Shown here: positions 1 to 8,570 of the stretch, piece by piece | Layout: the number at the start of each line of letters is the position of its first letter | Numbering within the stretch: position 1 is the stretch's first letter | Assembly: GCA_002784145.1 (NCBI GenBank) | Contig: PFKE01000157.1 | Location: 1-35,888, forward strand | DNA: 35,888 nucleotides | Reading direction: 5' to 3' | Origin: Flavobacteriaceae bacterium CG_4_10_14_3_um_filter_33_47 | GTDB taxonomy: Bacteria > Bacteroidota > Bacteroidia > Flavobacteriales > Flavobacteriaceae | Translations under genes and position numbers: made by a program | Notes under the pieces: generated by a model | Seen by the model: only the letters and a program-made list of their open reading frames with translations | Databases searched by the model: none | Told to the model about the DNA's origin: nothing

Positions 1-2
1 AA

Positions 3-71
3 CGTGCTTTAAACACCACCAAAAAATGGAACCTAAAACACGCCATGGGCGATAAGTTTAATGCTTTTTAA
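3..71 (+). CDS. C-terminal tail of an upstream gene (partial)
   Basis: An open frame runs from the left edge to a TAA at 69-71 and encodes a basic tail ending HAMGDKFNAF. Only about 22 residues are visible, so I cannot name the family. The next gene starts 11 bases later on the same strand, which suggests co-transcription with the two genes that follow. Bacterial SWIM-domain genes often sit beside SNF2-type helicase genes, so that is one possible identity, but nothing in this tail shows it. Confidence 0.5.
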   Translation, partial: RALNTTKKWNLKHAMGDKFNAF

Positions 72-82
72 ATACGAGAAAA

Positions 83-838
83 ATGAAAAATAAGGTAATT
101 AATTTATTTGGCAACAACAAAGTTGTGCAAAACGAAGGGGTTAAATATTCTGAATTGTTAGAGCAATTTATCAATCCTTTTATGAATGAATTTGAAGATT
201 ATGAATACGCAGAAGACATTTTTGAATTTGCAATAAGTGCCTGGAATTTTGGGAATATAAAAGCATTTCTACCAAAAGAAGAATTTGAAGAATCAACTCA
301 ATTAATTCAAACAGAAGTTGATGGTGTTTTATTAAATAAAATGATTGATTATAAGGTTGCTAACTTTAAAGCGTATGAGAACTTTATTGTTGATTATGAA
401 TTAAAAGAAGTTAACGCAGGAGAAGATCCCATATTAAGCGTTATAACTCAAGAAAAAGAAACGTATTTGCATAATATGATGGATGCGTTTGATAATGAAG
501 TTAGTGAAAATGATTTTGAAGAAAACTACATTAATCGCTATGCCATTGTTATAAAACCACAGCAACCCTTTTTTGATTGGATTAACAAGTTATACCCTAA
601 TGATAAAATTTCTGAAGTTGAAGAATCCAACATTTATTTGGTAAATGATGAGATTGATGATTTAGAAAAATGGCTCCAAAAAAAATTCGATAAATTCTTT
701 ATGATGGAGCTAGATGAGTGGCATACCAATAAAAAAGAATGGCCTCAAAAACGTAATTACAAAATGTTTAAACAGTGGTTTCATGTTGATATTTCCACCA
801 TGATCTACGATTTAGAAAAGAGACGTGTTTTAAAATGA
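83..838 (+). CDS. Unrecognised acidic protein in SWIM operon
   Basis: This 251-residue protein matches no family I recognise. It is rich in Asp and Glu in the first two thirds, has no signal peptide or membrane segment, and has a more basic, aromatic C-terminal part around residues 205-251 (KKEWPQKRNYKMFKQWF followed by a helical tail). It looks cytoplasmic. The ATG at 83 lies 11 bases after the stop of the upstream gene, and its stop lies 9 bases before the SWIM gene, so the three are probably one transcript. Gene spacing suggests it works with the SWIM zinc-finger protein, but no function can be assigned from the sequence. Confidence 0.75.
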   Translation: MKNKVINLFGNNKVVQNEGVKYSELLEQFINPFMNEFEDYEYAEDIFEFAISAWNFGNIKAFLPKEEFEESTQLIQTEVDGVLLNKMIDYKVANFKAYENFIVDYELKEVNAGEDPILSVITQEKETYLHNMMDAFDNEVSENDFEENYINRYAIVIKPQQPFFDWINKLYPNDKISEVEESNIYLVNDEIDDLEKWLQKKFDKFFMMELDEWHTNKKEWPQKRNYKMFKQWFHVDISTMIYDLEKRRVLK

Positions 839-847
839 GATTAAAAT

Positions 848-2530
848 ATGCAAATACCGTTAAACCAATTTGAGCAACTCATTGATGAGCGTATCCTAAA
901 AAGAGGGTTATCCTATTTCAAAGGTGGTGCCATAACAGATTTTTCTGAAATTTCAATTGGAACGTATGAAGCCATTGTTTCCGGAACGGAAGAATATACG
1001 GTTCAATTAGAAATTAAAAACAACATCATAATAGAACACCATTGTGATTGTCCTTACGACATGGGGGCCGTTTGTAAACACGTCGTTGCTGTAATTTTTC
1101 ATTTGCAACAAGATAAATTGGAGTTGAATCAACCAAAAATTACAAATCCAAAAAAGAAAAAAACAACATCTGTTTCTCAGCAAGTTAAAGCGTTGTTAAA
1201 TGCAATATCACATAAAGAACTGATTGATTTTGTGCAAGAAAACAGTAAAAAAGATACGAAATTTAGGAATTACTTTTTAGCATCATTTGGTCATTTAAGT
1301 CAAAATAAATCCAAGGAGTTTTATCAAAAACAAATTCATTCCATATTGCAATCAGCTGCAGGAAGAGACGGCTGGATTGGTTGGAATGATATGAAATATG
1401 TTGTGAACGCAACCCAACCATTTTTAGAAAATGCATCAAAATATTTGGCTAATCATAATTTTGAAAATGTATTTTTCATTAGCACAGCGCTTCTAGAAGA
1501 AATGACGGAAGCTTTTCAATATGGAGATGACAGCAATGGTGATTTAGGTTATTTTGTAGAGTCAGCAATGGAATTTCTTTCAAAATTAGCTCAGGAGAAA
1601 CTTCCAAAAATACTGAAAGAAGAAATATTTGGGTATTGTATTTCTTCCTTTAAAAAACAATTATTTAAAGGTTGGGATTGGCATTTAGAAATGCTACACA
1701 TTGCTTCTGAACTAATTGATAAAGAAAGTGAAGCCGACATAATATTGAGCTGTTTGGAAACTGTTAGCGGAGATTATGAACAAGAACAGGCTCAGTCCTT
1801 TGCATTGGATGTACTAAGGCGTTTTAAAGATGAAAAAGAAGTTGAAAAATACATTAACAAACACATTACAAACGCATCAATCAGGAAACAGGAAATTGAA
1901 AAAGCCTTTGAAGGTCAAAACTTTGAAAGAGCTATGGCATTAGCTAAAGACGGGATTATTTGTGATGAACAAAGCAAACCAGGTTTAGCAAAGGATTGGT
2001 ATGATTGGCTGTTGAAAATTGCATTAATTCAAAATGATACAATTAAAGTAATTGAATATGCACAATTCCGGTTAATTAATAATTTTGGAGCATCACAAGA
2101 TTATTATCAGATACTAAAAAACACTATTGAGCCTGAAAAATGGCATTCATTTCTAGAAGAAATCATAAAGGAAATTACACCAAAAAATAGATGGACTTAT
2201 AAAGAATTAATAAGAAAAATTTACATCAGGGAAAAATGGTGGGATAGATTATTTCTGATGCTTAAGCAAAATGTCTCTTTGGAGAACATTCAACAGAATG
2301 AACAATATTTAGCAAAAGATTACGCATCTGAATTGATTGAGTTCTATAGTGAAAGAATTACAAATTATGTTGAAAAATATGTTGGACGAAATCATTATCA
2401 AACGGCTTGTAGGTATTTACGCAGAATGAAGAAACTGGGAGGGAATGAAAAGGTAAATGAGTTAATCGAATTATTTAGGAAGCAATATCCACAGCGTAAA
2501 GCTTTAATGGATGAACTAAACCAAGTATAA
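848..2530 (+). CDS. SWIM zinc-finger domain protein
   Basis: This 560-residue protein carries a SWIM zinc finger near its N-terminus. The ligands read Cys66-x-Cys68, then Cys76-x-His78 (CDCPYDMGAVCKH), which is the CxCx(n)CxH pattern of the family. SWIM domains are thought to bind DNA or mediate protein contacts and are found with SNF2-type ATPases and transposases. A lysine-rich stretch follows at residues 98-108. The remaining roughly 450 residues look all-helical and repeat-like (TPR- or HEAT-like in feel), with no catalytic motif I can see. There is no signal peptide, so it is likely cytoplasmic. It ends the three-gene run. The domain call is firm; the biological role is unknown. Confidence 0.85.
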   Translation: MQIPLNQFEQLIDERILKRGLSYFKGGAITDFSEISIGTYEAIVSGTEEYTVQLEIKNNIIIEHHCDCPYDMGAVCKHVVAVIFHLQQDKLELNQPKITNPKKKKTTSVSQQVKALLNAISHKELIDFVQENSKKDTKFRNYFLASFGHLSQNKSKEFYQKQIHSILQSAAGRDGWIGWNDMKYVVNATQPFLENASKYLANHNFENVFFISTALLEEMTEAFQYGDDSNGDLGYFVESAMEFLSKLAQEKLPKILKEEIFGYCISSFKKQLFKGWDWHLEMLHIASELIDKESEADIILSCLETVSGDYEQEQAQSFALDVLRRFKDEKEVEKYINKHITNASIRKQEIEKAFEGQNFERAMALAKDGIICDEQSKPGLAKDWYDWLLKIALIQNDTIKVIEYAQFRLINNFGASQDYYQILKNTIEPEKWHSFLEEIIKEITPKNRWTYKELIRKIYIREKWWDRLFLMLKQNVSLENIQQNEQYLAKDYASELIEFYSERITNYVEKYVGRNHYQTACRYLRRMKKLGGNEKVNELIELFRKQYPQRKALMDELNQV

Positions 2531-2551
2531 ATGCCAACGCTAAAAAAATGA

Positions 2552-2750
2552 TAACGGTGGGTAAGAATGGCTAAAAAACAGAAGAGTTTCGGTGGTAAAT
2601 TGAAGGTTTGGAGCTTTTAATTAAGTCCGCCAAACCAAAATTTTGATAATGAAAAAAGTAAAGTAAATTATAAAAACATTTAGCTTGGCTAAGTGGCAAA
2701 ACGAAAGGGTAGAATTTCAAACGCCTCTACGTATCTTAGCTGGGATGTTA
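2552..2750. repeat. Structured non-coding intergenic element
   Basis: The 284 bases between the SWIM gene and rnpA hold no convincing gene. Short inverted repeats are visible: GGTTTGG at 2605-2611 with CCAAACC at 2630-2636, and GCTAAG at 2688-2693 with CTTAGC at 2735-2740; the segment begins TAAC and ends GTTA. The block is less A+T-rich than the other intergenic regions here. It resembles dispersed intergenic repeats that I associate with Flavobacteriaceae genomes, but that is recollection and no second copy lies in this window. It could also be a small structured RNA. Confidence 0.35.
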
Positions 2751-2792
2751 AACGAAAACCCTCAATTTCTTAAAGTAACTTTTATATTTTAT

Positions 2793-2800
2793 TACCTTTG
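2793..2800 (+). promoter_or_regulatory. Putative -7 box for rnpA
   Basis: TACCTTTG matches the Bacteroidetes -7 consensus TAnnTTTG. It lies 14 bases before the rnpA ATG, implying a very short leader. No clear -33 TTG is visible. Its last three bases form the left end of an 18-bp perfect palindrome (2798-2815) that reaches the A of the start codon. Confidence 0.5.
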
Positions 2801-2814
2801 GTTTTTAAAAACCA

Positions 2815-3213
2815 ATGTCATTGAAATTCAGCTTTAGCAAAAAAGAGAAACTAAAAAGTAAAAAGCTTATAGACGCTTTGTTTGTTAAAGGTCAATCTGT
2901 AAGTGCTTATCCTTTACGTTTGGTGTATATGCCAACCACATTTTCTGAAGATGTTCTATTTAAAACTGGGGTTTCCGTAAGTAAACGAATTTTTAAACAC
3001 GCTATAGACAGAAACCGTATTAAACGCCTTATGCGTGAAGCTTATAGACTTAACAAGGCTGTATATTTTAACAACATTTCAGCACCTTATGCGTTTATGA
3101 TTTTGTACATTGGAAAAGAAAAACCAACATTGGTACAGCTTGAAAGCAAAATGAAAATCTTGTTTGAAAAATTTTCAACTGCCCAATCAACCCTAACATC
3201 TTTAGAAAAATGA
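2815..3213 (+). CDS. rnpA: Ribonuclease P protein component
   Basis: This is the small basic protein subunit of RNase P, which assists the catalytic RNA in cutting 5' leaders from precursor tRNAs. At 132 residues it has normal length. The N-terminal FSKKEKL segment, the central V-S-x-S-K-R strand and the RNR signature (AIDRNRIKRLMREAYR, residues 63-78) are all present. The ATG at 2815 follows a -7-like box with almost no leader. The stop codon overlaps the start of the S41 protease gene by 4 bases (ATGA), so the two are translationally linked. The usual bacterial partner rpmH is not adjacent. Confidence 0.95.
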   Translation: MSLKFSFSKKEKLKSKKLIDALFVKGQSVSAYPLRLVYMPTTFSEDVLFKTGVSVSKRIFKHAIDRNRIKRLMREAYRLNKAVYFNNISAPYAFMILYIGKEKPTLVQLESKMKILFEKFSTAQSTLTSLEK

Positions 3214-4844
3214 AACAGATACTTAAAAAAAAACTATTAATTCCTGTTTTTGCGTTGGTTGTTTTAATTTCAGGATCCGCATTTCAAAACGACTTTTTTG
3301 AAATTGCCAAACAAATAGAAATTTTTACAACCTTATTTAAAGAGGTCAACATGAATTATGTAGATGATACCAATCCTGCAGATTTAATGGATACCGCTAT
3401 AAAAAGTATGCTAAAAGATTTGGACCCTTATACAAATTTTATGAACGAGCAAGATGTGGAAGCGGCAAGAATTAATAATACAGGCGATTATATTGGTATC
3501 GGTGCTAAAGTAAGAACCTTGAAAGATAAATTGGTCATTGTTGAGCCTTACAAGGATTATCCGGCTGATAAAGCAGGTTTAAAAGCAGGAGATGAGATCA
3601 TTAAAGTGGGCAATATTTTGGTTGAAACTTTTAAAGATGATTCAGGCGATTTGTTAAAAGGCTCGCCAGGAAGCAGTGTTGAAGTTACTTTTAAACGTCA
3701 GGGAAAAACCCAGAACGCAACCATTACCAGAGCTGAAGTAGAAATTAATGCTGTGCCTCATTTTTCAATGATAAATGATAAAACCGGATATATTGTTTTA
3801 AGTCAGTTTAGCGATAAGGCGGCATCTCAAACCAGTTACGCTATTAGAGATTTAAAAGCGCAAGGTGCTAAACGTTTGGTTTTAGATTTAAGAGGAAATC
3901 CTGGGGGTTTAGTTAATGAGGCTATAGATATTGTTAACATGTTTATTCCAAAAGGGCAACTGGTGGTGACCACAAAATCAAAAGTTAAAAAATACAATCG
4001 TACTTATTACACCCAAAAAGACCCTATTGATACCGAAATTCCTTTAGTGGTTTTAATTGATGGGAATAGTGCCTCTGCCAGTGAAATTGTTTCTGGTTCC
4101 TTACAAGATTTAGACAGAGCTGTGATTGTGGGCTCAAGGAGTTTTGGAAAAGGCTTAGTTCAGCGCCCAAAACTTTTAACCTATGGCACACAGATTAAAA
4201 TAACCATTTCTCGCTACTACACGCCTTCGGGCAGATGTATTCAGGCACTGGATTATTGGCACAGAAACGAAAAAGGTGAAGCGGTGCTTGTTCAACAAGA
4301 AAACTATAATGAATATAAAACCAAACATGGCAGAAAAGTGTTTGATGGCGGCGGTATATTGCCCGATGAAATCATGAATGGATCAAAAAACACCACGTTA
4401 ACCAATGCCATTGTTAACGAGAACCTCATTTTTGATTTTGCTACCAACTATTACTACCAAAACAACATAGATGATTTAAACACCTTTAAGTTAAACGATT
4501 CGGATTTTAATAATTTTAAAAACTATATCCAAAACACTGGATTTTCCTTTGAAACCGACACAGAAAAAACTTTAAAACAGGCTTTGGAAGATGCAAAAAA
4601 CGATGGTCTGGACGGCGCAATCCAAGAAAAATACGATGCCTTGGTTTTAGCCTTAAATCGTTCCAAAACATCGGCTATAGATTCTAATAAAGATTATATT
4701 CTGCAACTCTTAACAGAAGAGATTGTGAAACGCTATGGTTACAGAGAAGGATTGTACAACTATTTCAAAATCCATAATCCGGAAATAAAAAAAGCTGTTC
4801 AAATTCTTGGAAGCCCAACCGCTTACCTAGAGTATTTAAGATAG
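3210..4844 (+). CDS. C-terminal processing peptidase, S41 family
   Basis: This is a 544-residue periplasmic serine protease of the tail-specific/CtpA family. An N-terminal hydrophobic signal (residues 9-25) is followed by a helical region, a PDZ domain (about 88-170, including the GIGAKV and GLKAGDEI strands) and the S41 catalytic domain. The Ser-Lys dyad is most likely Ser289 in NSASASE and Lys314 in SFGKG, with the spacing seen in E. coli Prc. The last 150 or so residues form a helical C-terminal extension. Such proteases trim C-termini of periplasmic or outer-membrane proteins and cell-wall enzymes. Translation is coupled to rnpA by a 4-base overlap. The substrate is unknown. Confidence 0.9.
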   Translation: MKQILKKKLLIPVFALVVLISGSAFQNDFFEIAKQIEIFTTLFKEVNMNYVDDTNPADLMDTAIKSMLKDLDPYTNFMNEQDVEAARINNTGDYIGIGAKVRTLKDKLVIVEPYKDYPADKAGLKAGDEIIKVGNILVETFKDDSGDLLKGSPGSSVEVTFKRQGKTQNATITRAEVEINAVPHFSMINDKTGYIVLSQFSDKAASQTSYAIRDLKAQGAKRLVLDLRGNPGGLVNEAIDIVNMFIPKGQLVVTTKSKVKKYNRTYYTQKDPIDTEIPLVVLIDGNSASASEIVSGSLQDLDRAVIVGSRSFGKGLVQRPKLLTYGTQIKITISRYYTPSGRCIQALDYWHRNEKGEAVLVQQENYNEYKTKHGRKVFDGGGILPDEIMNGSKNTTLTNAIVNENLIFDFATNYYYQNNIDDLNTFKLNDSDFNNFKNYIQNTGFSFETDTEKTLKQALEDAKNDGLDGAIQEKYDALVLALNRSKTSAIDSNKDYILQLLTEEIVKRYGYREGLYNYFKIHNPEIKKAVQILGSPTAYLEYLR

Positions 4845-4906
4845 TTAAAGCGTATAAAAATCATTTAAAATATTATATTTATAGATTAATATGATGTGCC
4901 TCGGAA

Positions 4907-5758
4907 ATGAACAAGCTATTTCTATTGCTTTTTTTGGTTTGTCAATGTGTCTTTTCTCAAAATAATTTAACCCATGAGGTTTATTTTGAAACAGATAAAT
5001 ATGTGGTTCCTGTAACTGAAGAAAATCGGCTTTTACTCTTTATTTCAACACTTTCAGACACAGACATTGAATCCATTGCTATTTATGGATTTTGTGATGA
5101 TATAGGGGCTTCAGAATATAATTTAAAACTCTCTCAAGATAGAGCAGACGCCATTAAAGCTATTTTTGCCAACAACGAAATAAGCGAATCTCTTATTACC
5201 AATGTGGATGGTAAAGGTGAGATTCTATTAAAAATAGTTAACGAAAAAAATATCCTAAAAATTAGGGGATTAAACCGAAAAGTGGAAATTATTGTAACCC
5301 CTAAACCACCAAAAACCGTTGAAGAAAAGAAAACAGAGGCAGAATTAGACGAAAAAAAGAAAGGTGCTACAGAAAAAATTAAAGGCAAGCTTAAAATAGG
5401 AGATAAAATACTTTTTGAAAACATTTTGTTTAAAACTGGTTACAGCGTGCTAATGCCAGAGTCTAAACCCATCATCCAAGAAATTGCCGAATCTTTATTA
5501 GAAAGAAAAGATATTTACTTTACCATACAAGGCCATGTGTGCTGTACGCAATACAGTAGAGATGCGGTAGATAGAAAAACGAAAAAACGAAACCTTTCTG
5601 TTGCAAGAGCTAAATATGTGTACGATTACTTTGTGAAAAAAGGAATTAATCCAAAACGCATGAAATATGTTGGTTTACGGCGTTTATTTCCTTTAGGTGG
5701 CGATCCTAAAGACGATAGGCGTGTGGAGATTTTAATTACTTATGTAAAAGAACCTTAA
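4907..5758 (+). CDS. Tandem OmpA-domain envelope protein
   Basis: This 283-residue exported protein has a signal peptide (1-18, ending VFSQ) and two OmpA-like regions. The first (about 22-131) includes the family's helix-strand pattern with IYGFCDDIGASEYN and LSQDRADAI. A Lys/Glu-rich linker (about 132-160) leads to a second, clearer domain (165-280) with IQGHVCCTQYSRD, ARAKYVYDYFVKKGI and DRRVEI. OmpA C-domains bind peptidoglycan, so the protein may anchor envelope components to the wall. The adjacent cysteines after GH replace the more usual T-D/S-x residues. It ends 14 bases before the leucine-rich-repeat T9SS protein, suggesting one operon. Confidence 0.85.
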   Translation: MNKLFLLLFLVCQCVFSQNNLTHEVYFETDKYVVPVTEENRLLLFISTLSDTDIESIAIYGFCDDIGASEYNLKLSQDRADAIKAIFANNEISESLITNVDGKGEILLKIVNEKNILKIRGLNRKVEIIVTPKPPKTVEEKKTEAELDEKKKGATEKIKGKLKIGDKILFENILFKTGYSVLMPESKPIIQEIAESLLERKDIYFTIQGHVCCTQYSRDAVDRKTKKRNLSVARAKYVYDYFVKKGINPKRMKYVGLRRLFPLGGDPKDDRRVEILITYVKEP

Positions 5759-5772
5759 TAAACCTTTATCAT

Positions 5773-7173
5773 TTGAGTTGTAAAAAGCCTATAAGCGTCT
5801 TTTGTATCTTGTTGTTAAGCATGGGTGCTTTTTCTCAAAATACGTTGGTGCCAGATGATAATTTTGAGCAAGCTTTAATTGATTTAGGTTTTGATACAGG
5901 CCCTTTAGATGATATGGTTTTAACGTCAAATATTAATTCCATTCCCGATTTAGATGTTCAGGGACTAAATATTTCAGATTTAACTGGCATTGAAGATTTT
6001 ACAGCACTTGAGGTTTTAAATTGCGAAAATAATTTGCTTTCTGTTTTAGATGTTACAAACAACATAAATCTTACTCAATTATTTTGTAGTGCAAACAATA
6101 TTAGCACAATAGATATTTCAACTTTATTGAATTTACAGATTTTTTGGTGTTCAAATAACTTATTATCAACATTAGATGTTAGTAAAAACCAACCATTAAT
6201 TTCTTTAGTTTGTGGCAATAATCTACTTAAAACCTTAGATGTGTCTCAAAATATAAACCTTGTGGTTTTGGCCTTTGAAAATAACGAGATTTCTAGCATA
6301 GATATAACCAATAATCCTAAAATAAACAGATTGCAATGCGGCAAAAATAGGTTATCGTCATTGGATATTTCGCAAAATCCAAATGTAACGTATGTGTCTT
6401 GTGAACATAATAGTATAACGACTTTTGATACAAGTAACAACCTTGTTTTAAGCACTTTAATTTGTTATTCTAATCTGTTGTCTGAGTTAGATTTATCTAA
6501 AAACACATCATTGATAGCCATTGATTGCAGTAATAATAATCTGTGTAGGCTTAATCTTAAAAACGGTAATAATAATTTTACGATGGCCAATTTTAAGTTA
6601 AATAATTTCTTGAAATGTGTTGTTGTTGATAACCCTTCCAATACACCAAATACTTGGGATCCTTTAAATTATCAATATTATGTTTCCTCTAAAGACTTAT
6701 GTTTTAATACGGTTCCTATTGACTTATTAAATGATTTTGTTGGTATAAGCTATACGCTTCCACCTTTATTGTATGGAAATTATTTTACAGAGTCTGGCGG
6801 TTTAGGAACCCCTTTATTTTCTGGCGATGTTATCAACACCTCTCAAACCATCTATATTTATAACGAAACGGTTTGTGATAGCAACGAAAGTAATTTTAAT
6901 ATTTTAATAACGACTGATGATTATTTTATTCCTAAATATTTTACACCCAATAACGATGGAAATCATGACCTGTGGTTAGTTAATGATTTTAGTAACCAAA
7001 TAAAAAAAATTGAAATCTTTGATCGCTATGGTAAGCTTATAAAGTATTTACAACCCAATGTTGGCTGGAACGGAACTTTTAATGGAAAACTAATGGAAAC
7101 CAATGATTATTGGTATGTAATTACTTTTAATAATGGTGAAATATTAAAAGGCCATTTTAGTTTAAAAAGATAA
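5773..7173 (+). CDS. Leucine-rich-repeat surface protein with T9SS type B tail
   Basis: This 466-residue protein is predicted to be exported and then placed on the surface by the type IX secretion system. It starts with a signal peptide (1-22, ending GAFSQ) when read from the TTG at 5773; the next ATG at 5821 would cut off most of the signal, so TTG is preferred. Residues about 80-265 hold nine repeats of about 21 residues with the pattern L-x-C-x-x-N-x-L-x-x-L-D-V-S-x-N. The last 80 residues (FTPNNDGNHDLW, then IFDRYGKLI, GWNGTFNGK and a terminal FSLKR) are the gliding-motility-associated sorting domain. It probably acts in adhesion or binding; the ligand is unknown. Confidence 0.88.
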   Translation: MSCKKPISVFCILLLSMGAFSQNTLVPDDNFEQALIDLGFDTGPLDDMVLTSNINSIPDLDVQGLNISDLTGIEDFTALEVLNCENNLLSVLDVTNNINLTQLFCSANNISTIDISTLLNLQIFWCSNNLLSTLDVSKNQPLISLVCGNNLLKTLDVSQNINLVVLAFENNEISSIDITNNPKINRLQCGKNRLSSLDISQNPNVTYVSCEHNSITTFDTSNNLVLSTLICYSNLLSELDLSKNTSLIAIDCSNNNLCRLNLKNGNNNFTMANFKLNNFLKCVVVDNPSNTPNTWDPLNYQYYVSSKDLCFNTVPIDLLNDFVGISYTLPPLLYGNYFTESGGLGTPLFSGDVINTSQTIYIYNETVCDSNESNFNILITTDDYFIPKYFTPNNDGNHDLWLVNDFSNQIKKIEIFDRYGKLIKYLQPNVGWNGTFNGKLMETNDYWYVITFNNGEILKGHFSLKR

Positions 7174-7178
7174 TTTGA

Positions 7179-7622
7179 TTATGTTTTTATCATGGCAATG
7201 TGAGGAATATCATCCTCAAGGTATTCTTCTCCTATTTCATTGAAACCTAAATTATTATAAAACCCTTTTAGATAAGCTTGCGCAGAAATTTTTATTAAAG
7301 TCTCTTTAAAGTGATTTTCAACAGCTTCGATGGACACCTTCATGATATCATAACCATATTGATGTTGCCTTTGGTTTTTAGCAACAACTACTCTACCAAT
7401 GCTGGCATTTTCAAAATAATCGCCTGGCTTAAAAATCCGGGTATAAGCTACTAGTTGATTATTTTTAAACCCTAAAATATGAAGAGCTTTTTGGTCTTTT
7501 CCATCAATATCTTGATAAACACAGTTTTGCTCTACTACAAATACTTCACTTCTTAATTGCAAAATATCATAAAGCTCTTGCGTGGTTAATTCATTAAATG
7601 CTTTTACTAGTATTTTTAACAT
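7179..7622 (-). CDS. GNAT N-acetyltransferase, ElaA family
   Basis: This 147-residue GNAT-fold protein resembles ElaA. The N-terminal LQLRSEVFVVEQNCVYQDID segment is the family signature, followed by a strand for substrate, the acetyl-CoA motif region (IGRVVVAKNQRQHQYG, residues 75-90) and a C-terminal FYNNLGF strand. Its acetyl acceptor is unknown. It sits last in a likely minus-strand run with rpiB and the cation exporter, 27 bases after the exporter. It converges on the LRR gene with only 5 bases between stops and no clear terminator. Confidence 0.9.
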   Translation of the reverse strand: MLKILVKAFNELTTQELYDILQLRSEVFVVEQNCVYQDIDGKDQKALHILGFKNNQLVAYTRIFKPGDYFENASIGRVVVAKNQRQHQYGYDIMKVSIEAVENHFKETLIKISAQAYLKGFYNNLGFNEIGEEYLEDDIPHIAMIKT

Positions 7623-7649
7623 GATTTAGAATTATTAAACTGGGATTGT

Positions 7650-8567
7650 TTAATCTTGTACAATGATATCTTTGGGACCACATTTTCCAAACTCTGGTTG
7701 AATGTTCACATGGTTAATATGAAATTTATGATAAAGTAACTCTTCAATTTTAACCAAAATAGCATCAAACTGAGATAAGGTAATATCAGTATTGAAATCA
7801 ATGTGTGCTTCAAAGTGGGTTTCTTCTTCATTTAACTGCCAAACATGCACATGATGAACATTTCTGATTTCACCTAAATTTTGTACTTCTTTTACAATTT
7901 CTTGAACATGAATATTCTCTGGTGCAAACAACATTAACACCTGAAAAGAGTCTTTTAATAAATCAAATCCAACCCAAATTAGGTACAAAGCAATCGCTAA
8001 AGTTAAGACACTATCTACCCAATAAATTTCATAGAACTTCATTAATAAACCGCCAATTAATACCGCTATACTTGCTAACATATCGGTTAATAAGTGTAAA
8101 TAAGCCGATCGCATATTCATATTGTTTTGCGAATCTCCCTTTAATAACAAAACACTCAAACCATTAGCAACAATACCAAGTAAGGATAGCCAAATAACTA
8201 AATCTGAGTCTATAACCTGTGGATTTTGAAACCTTAAAATTGCCTCTTTTATTAATAATATAGCGACAATAATTAAGGTGGCAGCGTTTACAAAAGCTGC
8301 TAAAATTTCAGCTCGTTTATATCCAAAGGTTTTATGTAATGAAGCCGATTTTTTTGATAATAACGTCGCAATATAACTTACCACAAGTGAAATAACATCG
8401 GTGAAATTATGTAAAGCATCACTTAATAATGCTAAACTACCAGACATTAAACCACCAATAACTTGAGCAACGGTAATAATGATATTTAAAACAATTGAAA
8501 TAAAAAGATTTCTCCCTTTTAATTCTGCATGAGCATGACTGTGGGTATGAGAGTGTGTATTGCTCAT
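7650..8567 (-). CDS. Cation diffusion facilitator (Zn/Cd-type exporter)
   Basis: This is a 305-residue inner-membrane metal/proton antiporter of the CDF family. A His-rich N-terminus (residues 5-13, HSHTHSHAH) is typical of zinc transporters. About six membrane helices follow, with Asp50 and the H53-x-x-x-D57 motif (LSDALHNFTD) in helix 2 and a second HLLTD motif in helix 5, together the transport site. The C-terminal cytoplasmic domain (about 215-305) has HHVHVW and NHVNIQPE metal-binding strands. Residue pattern favours zinc, with cadmium or cobalt possible. It follows rpiB after 3 bases. Confidence 0.92.
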   Translation of the reverse strand: MSNTHSHTHSHAHAELKGRNLFISIVLNIIITVAQVIGGLMSGSLALLSDALHNFTDVISLVVSYIATLLSKKSASLHKTFGYKRAEILAAFVNAATLIIVAILLIKEAILRFQNPQVIDSDLVIWLSLLGIVANGLSVLLLKGDSQNNMNMRSAYLHLLTDMLASIAVLIGGLLMKFYEIYWVDSVLTLAIALYLIWVGFDLLKDSFQVLMLFAPENIHVQEIVKEVQNLGEIRNVHHVHVWQLNEEETHFEAHIDFNTDITLSQFDAILVKIEELLYHKFHINHVNIQPEFGKCGPKDIIVQD

Positions 8568-8570
8568 TCT

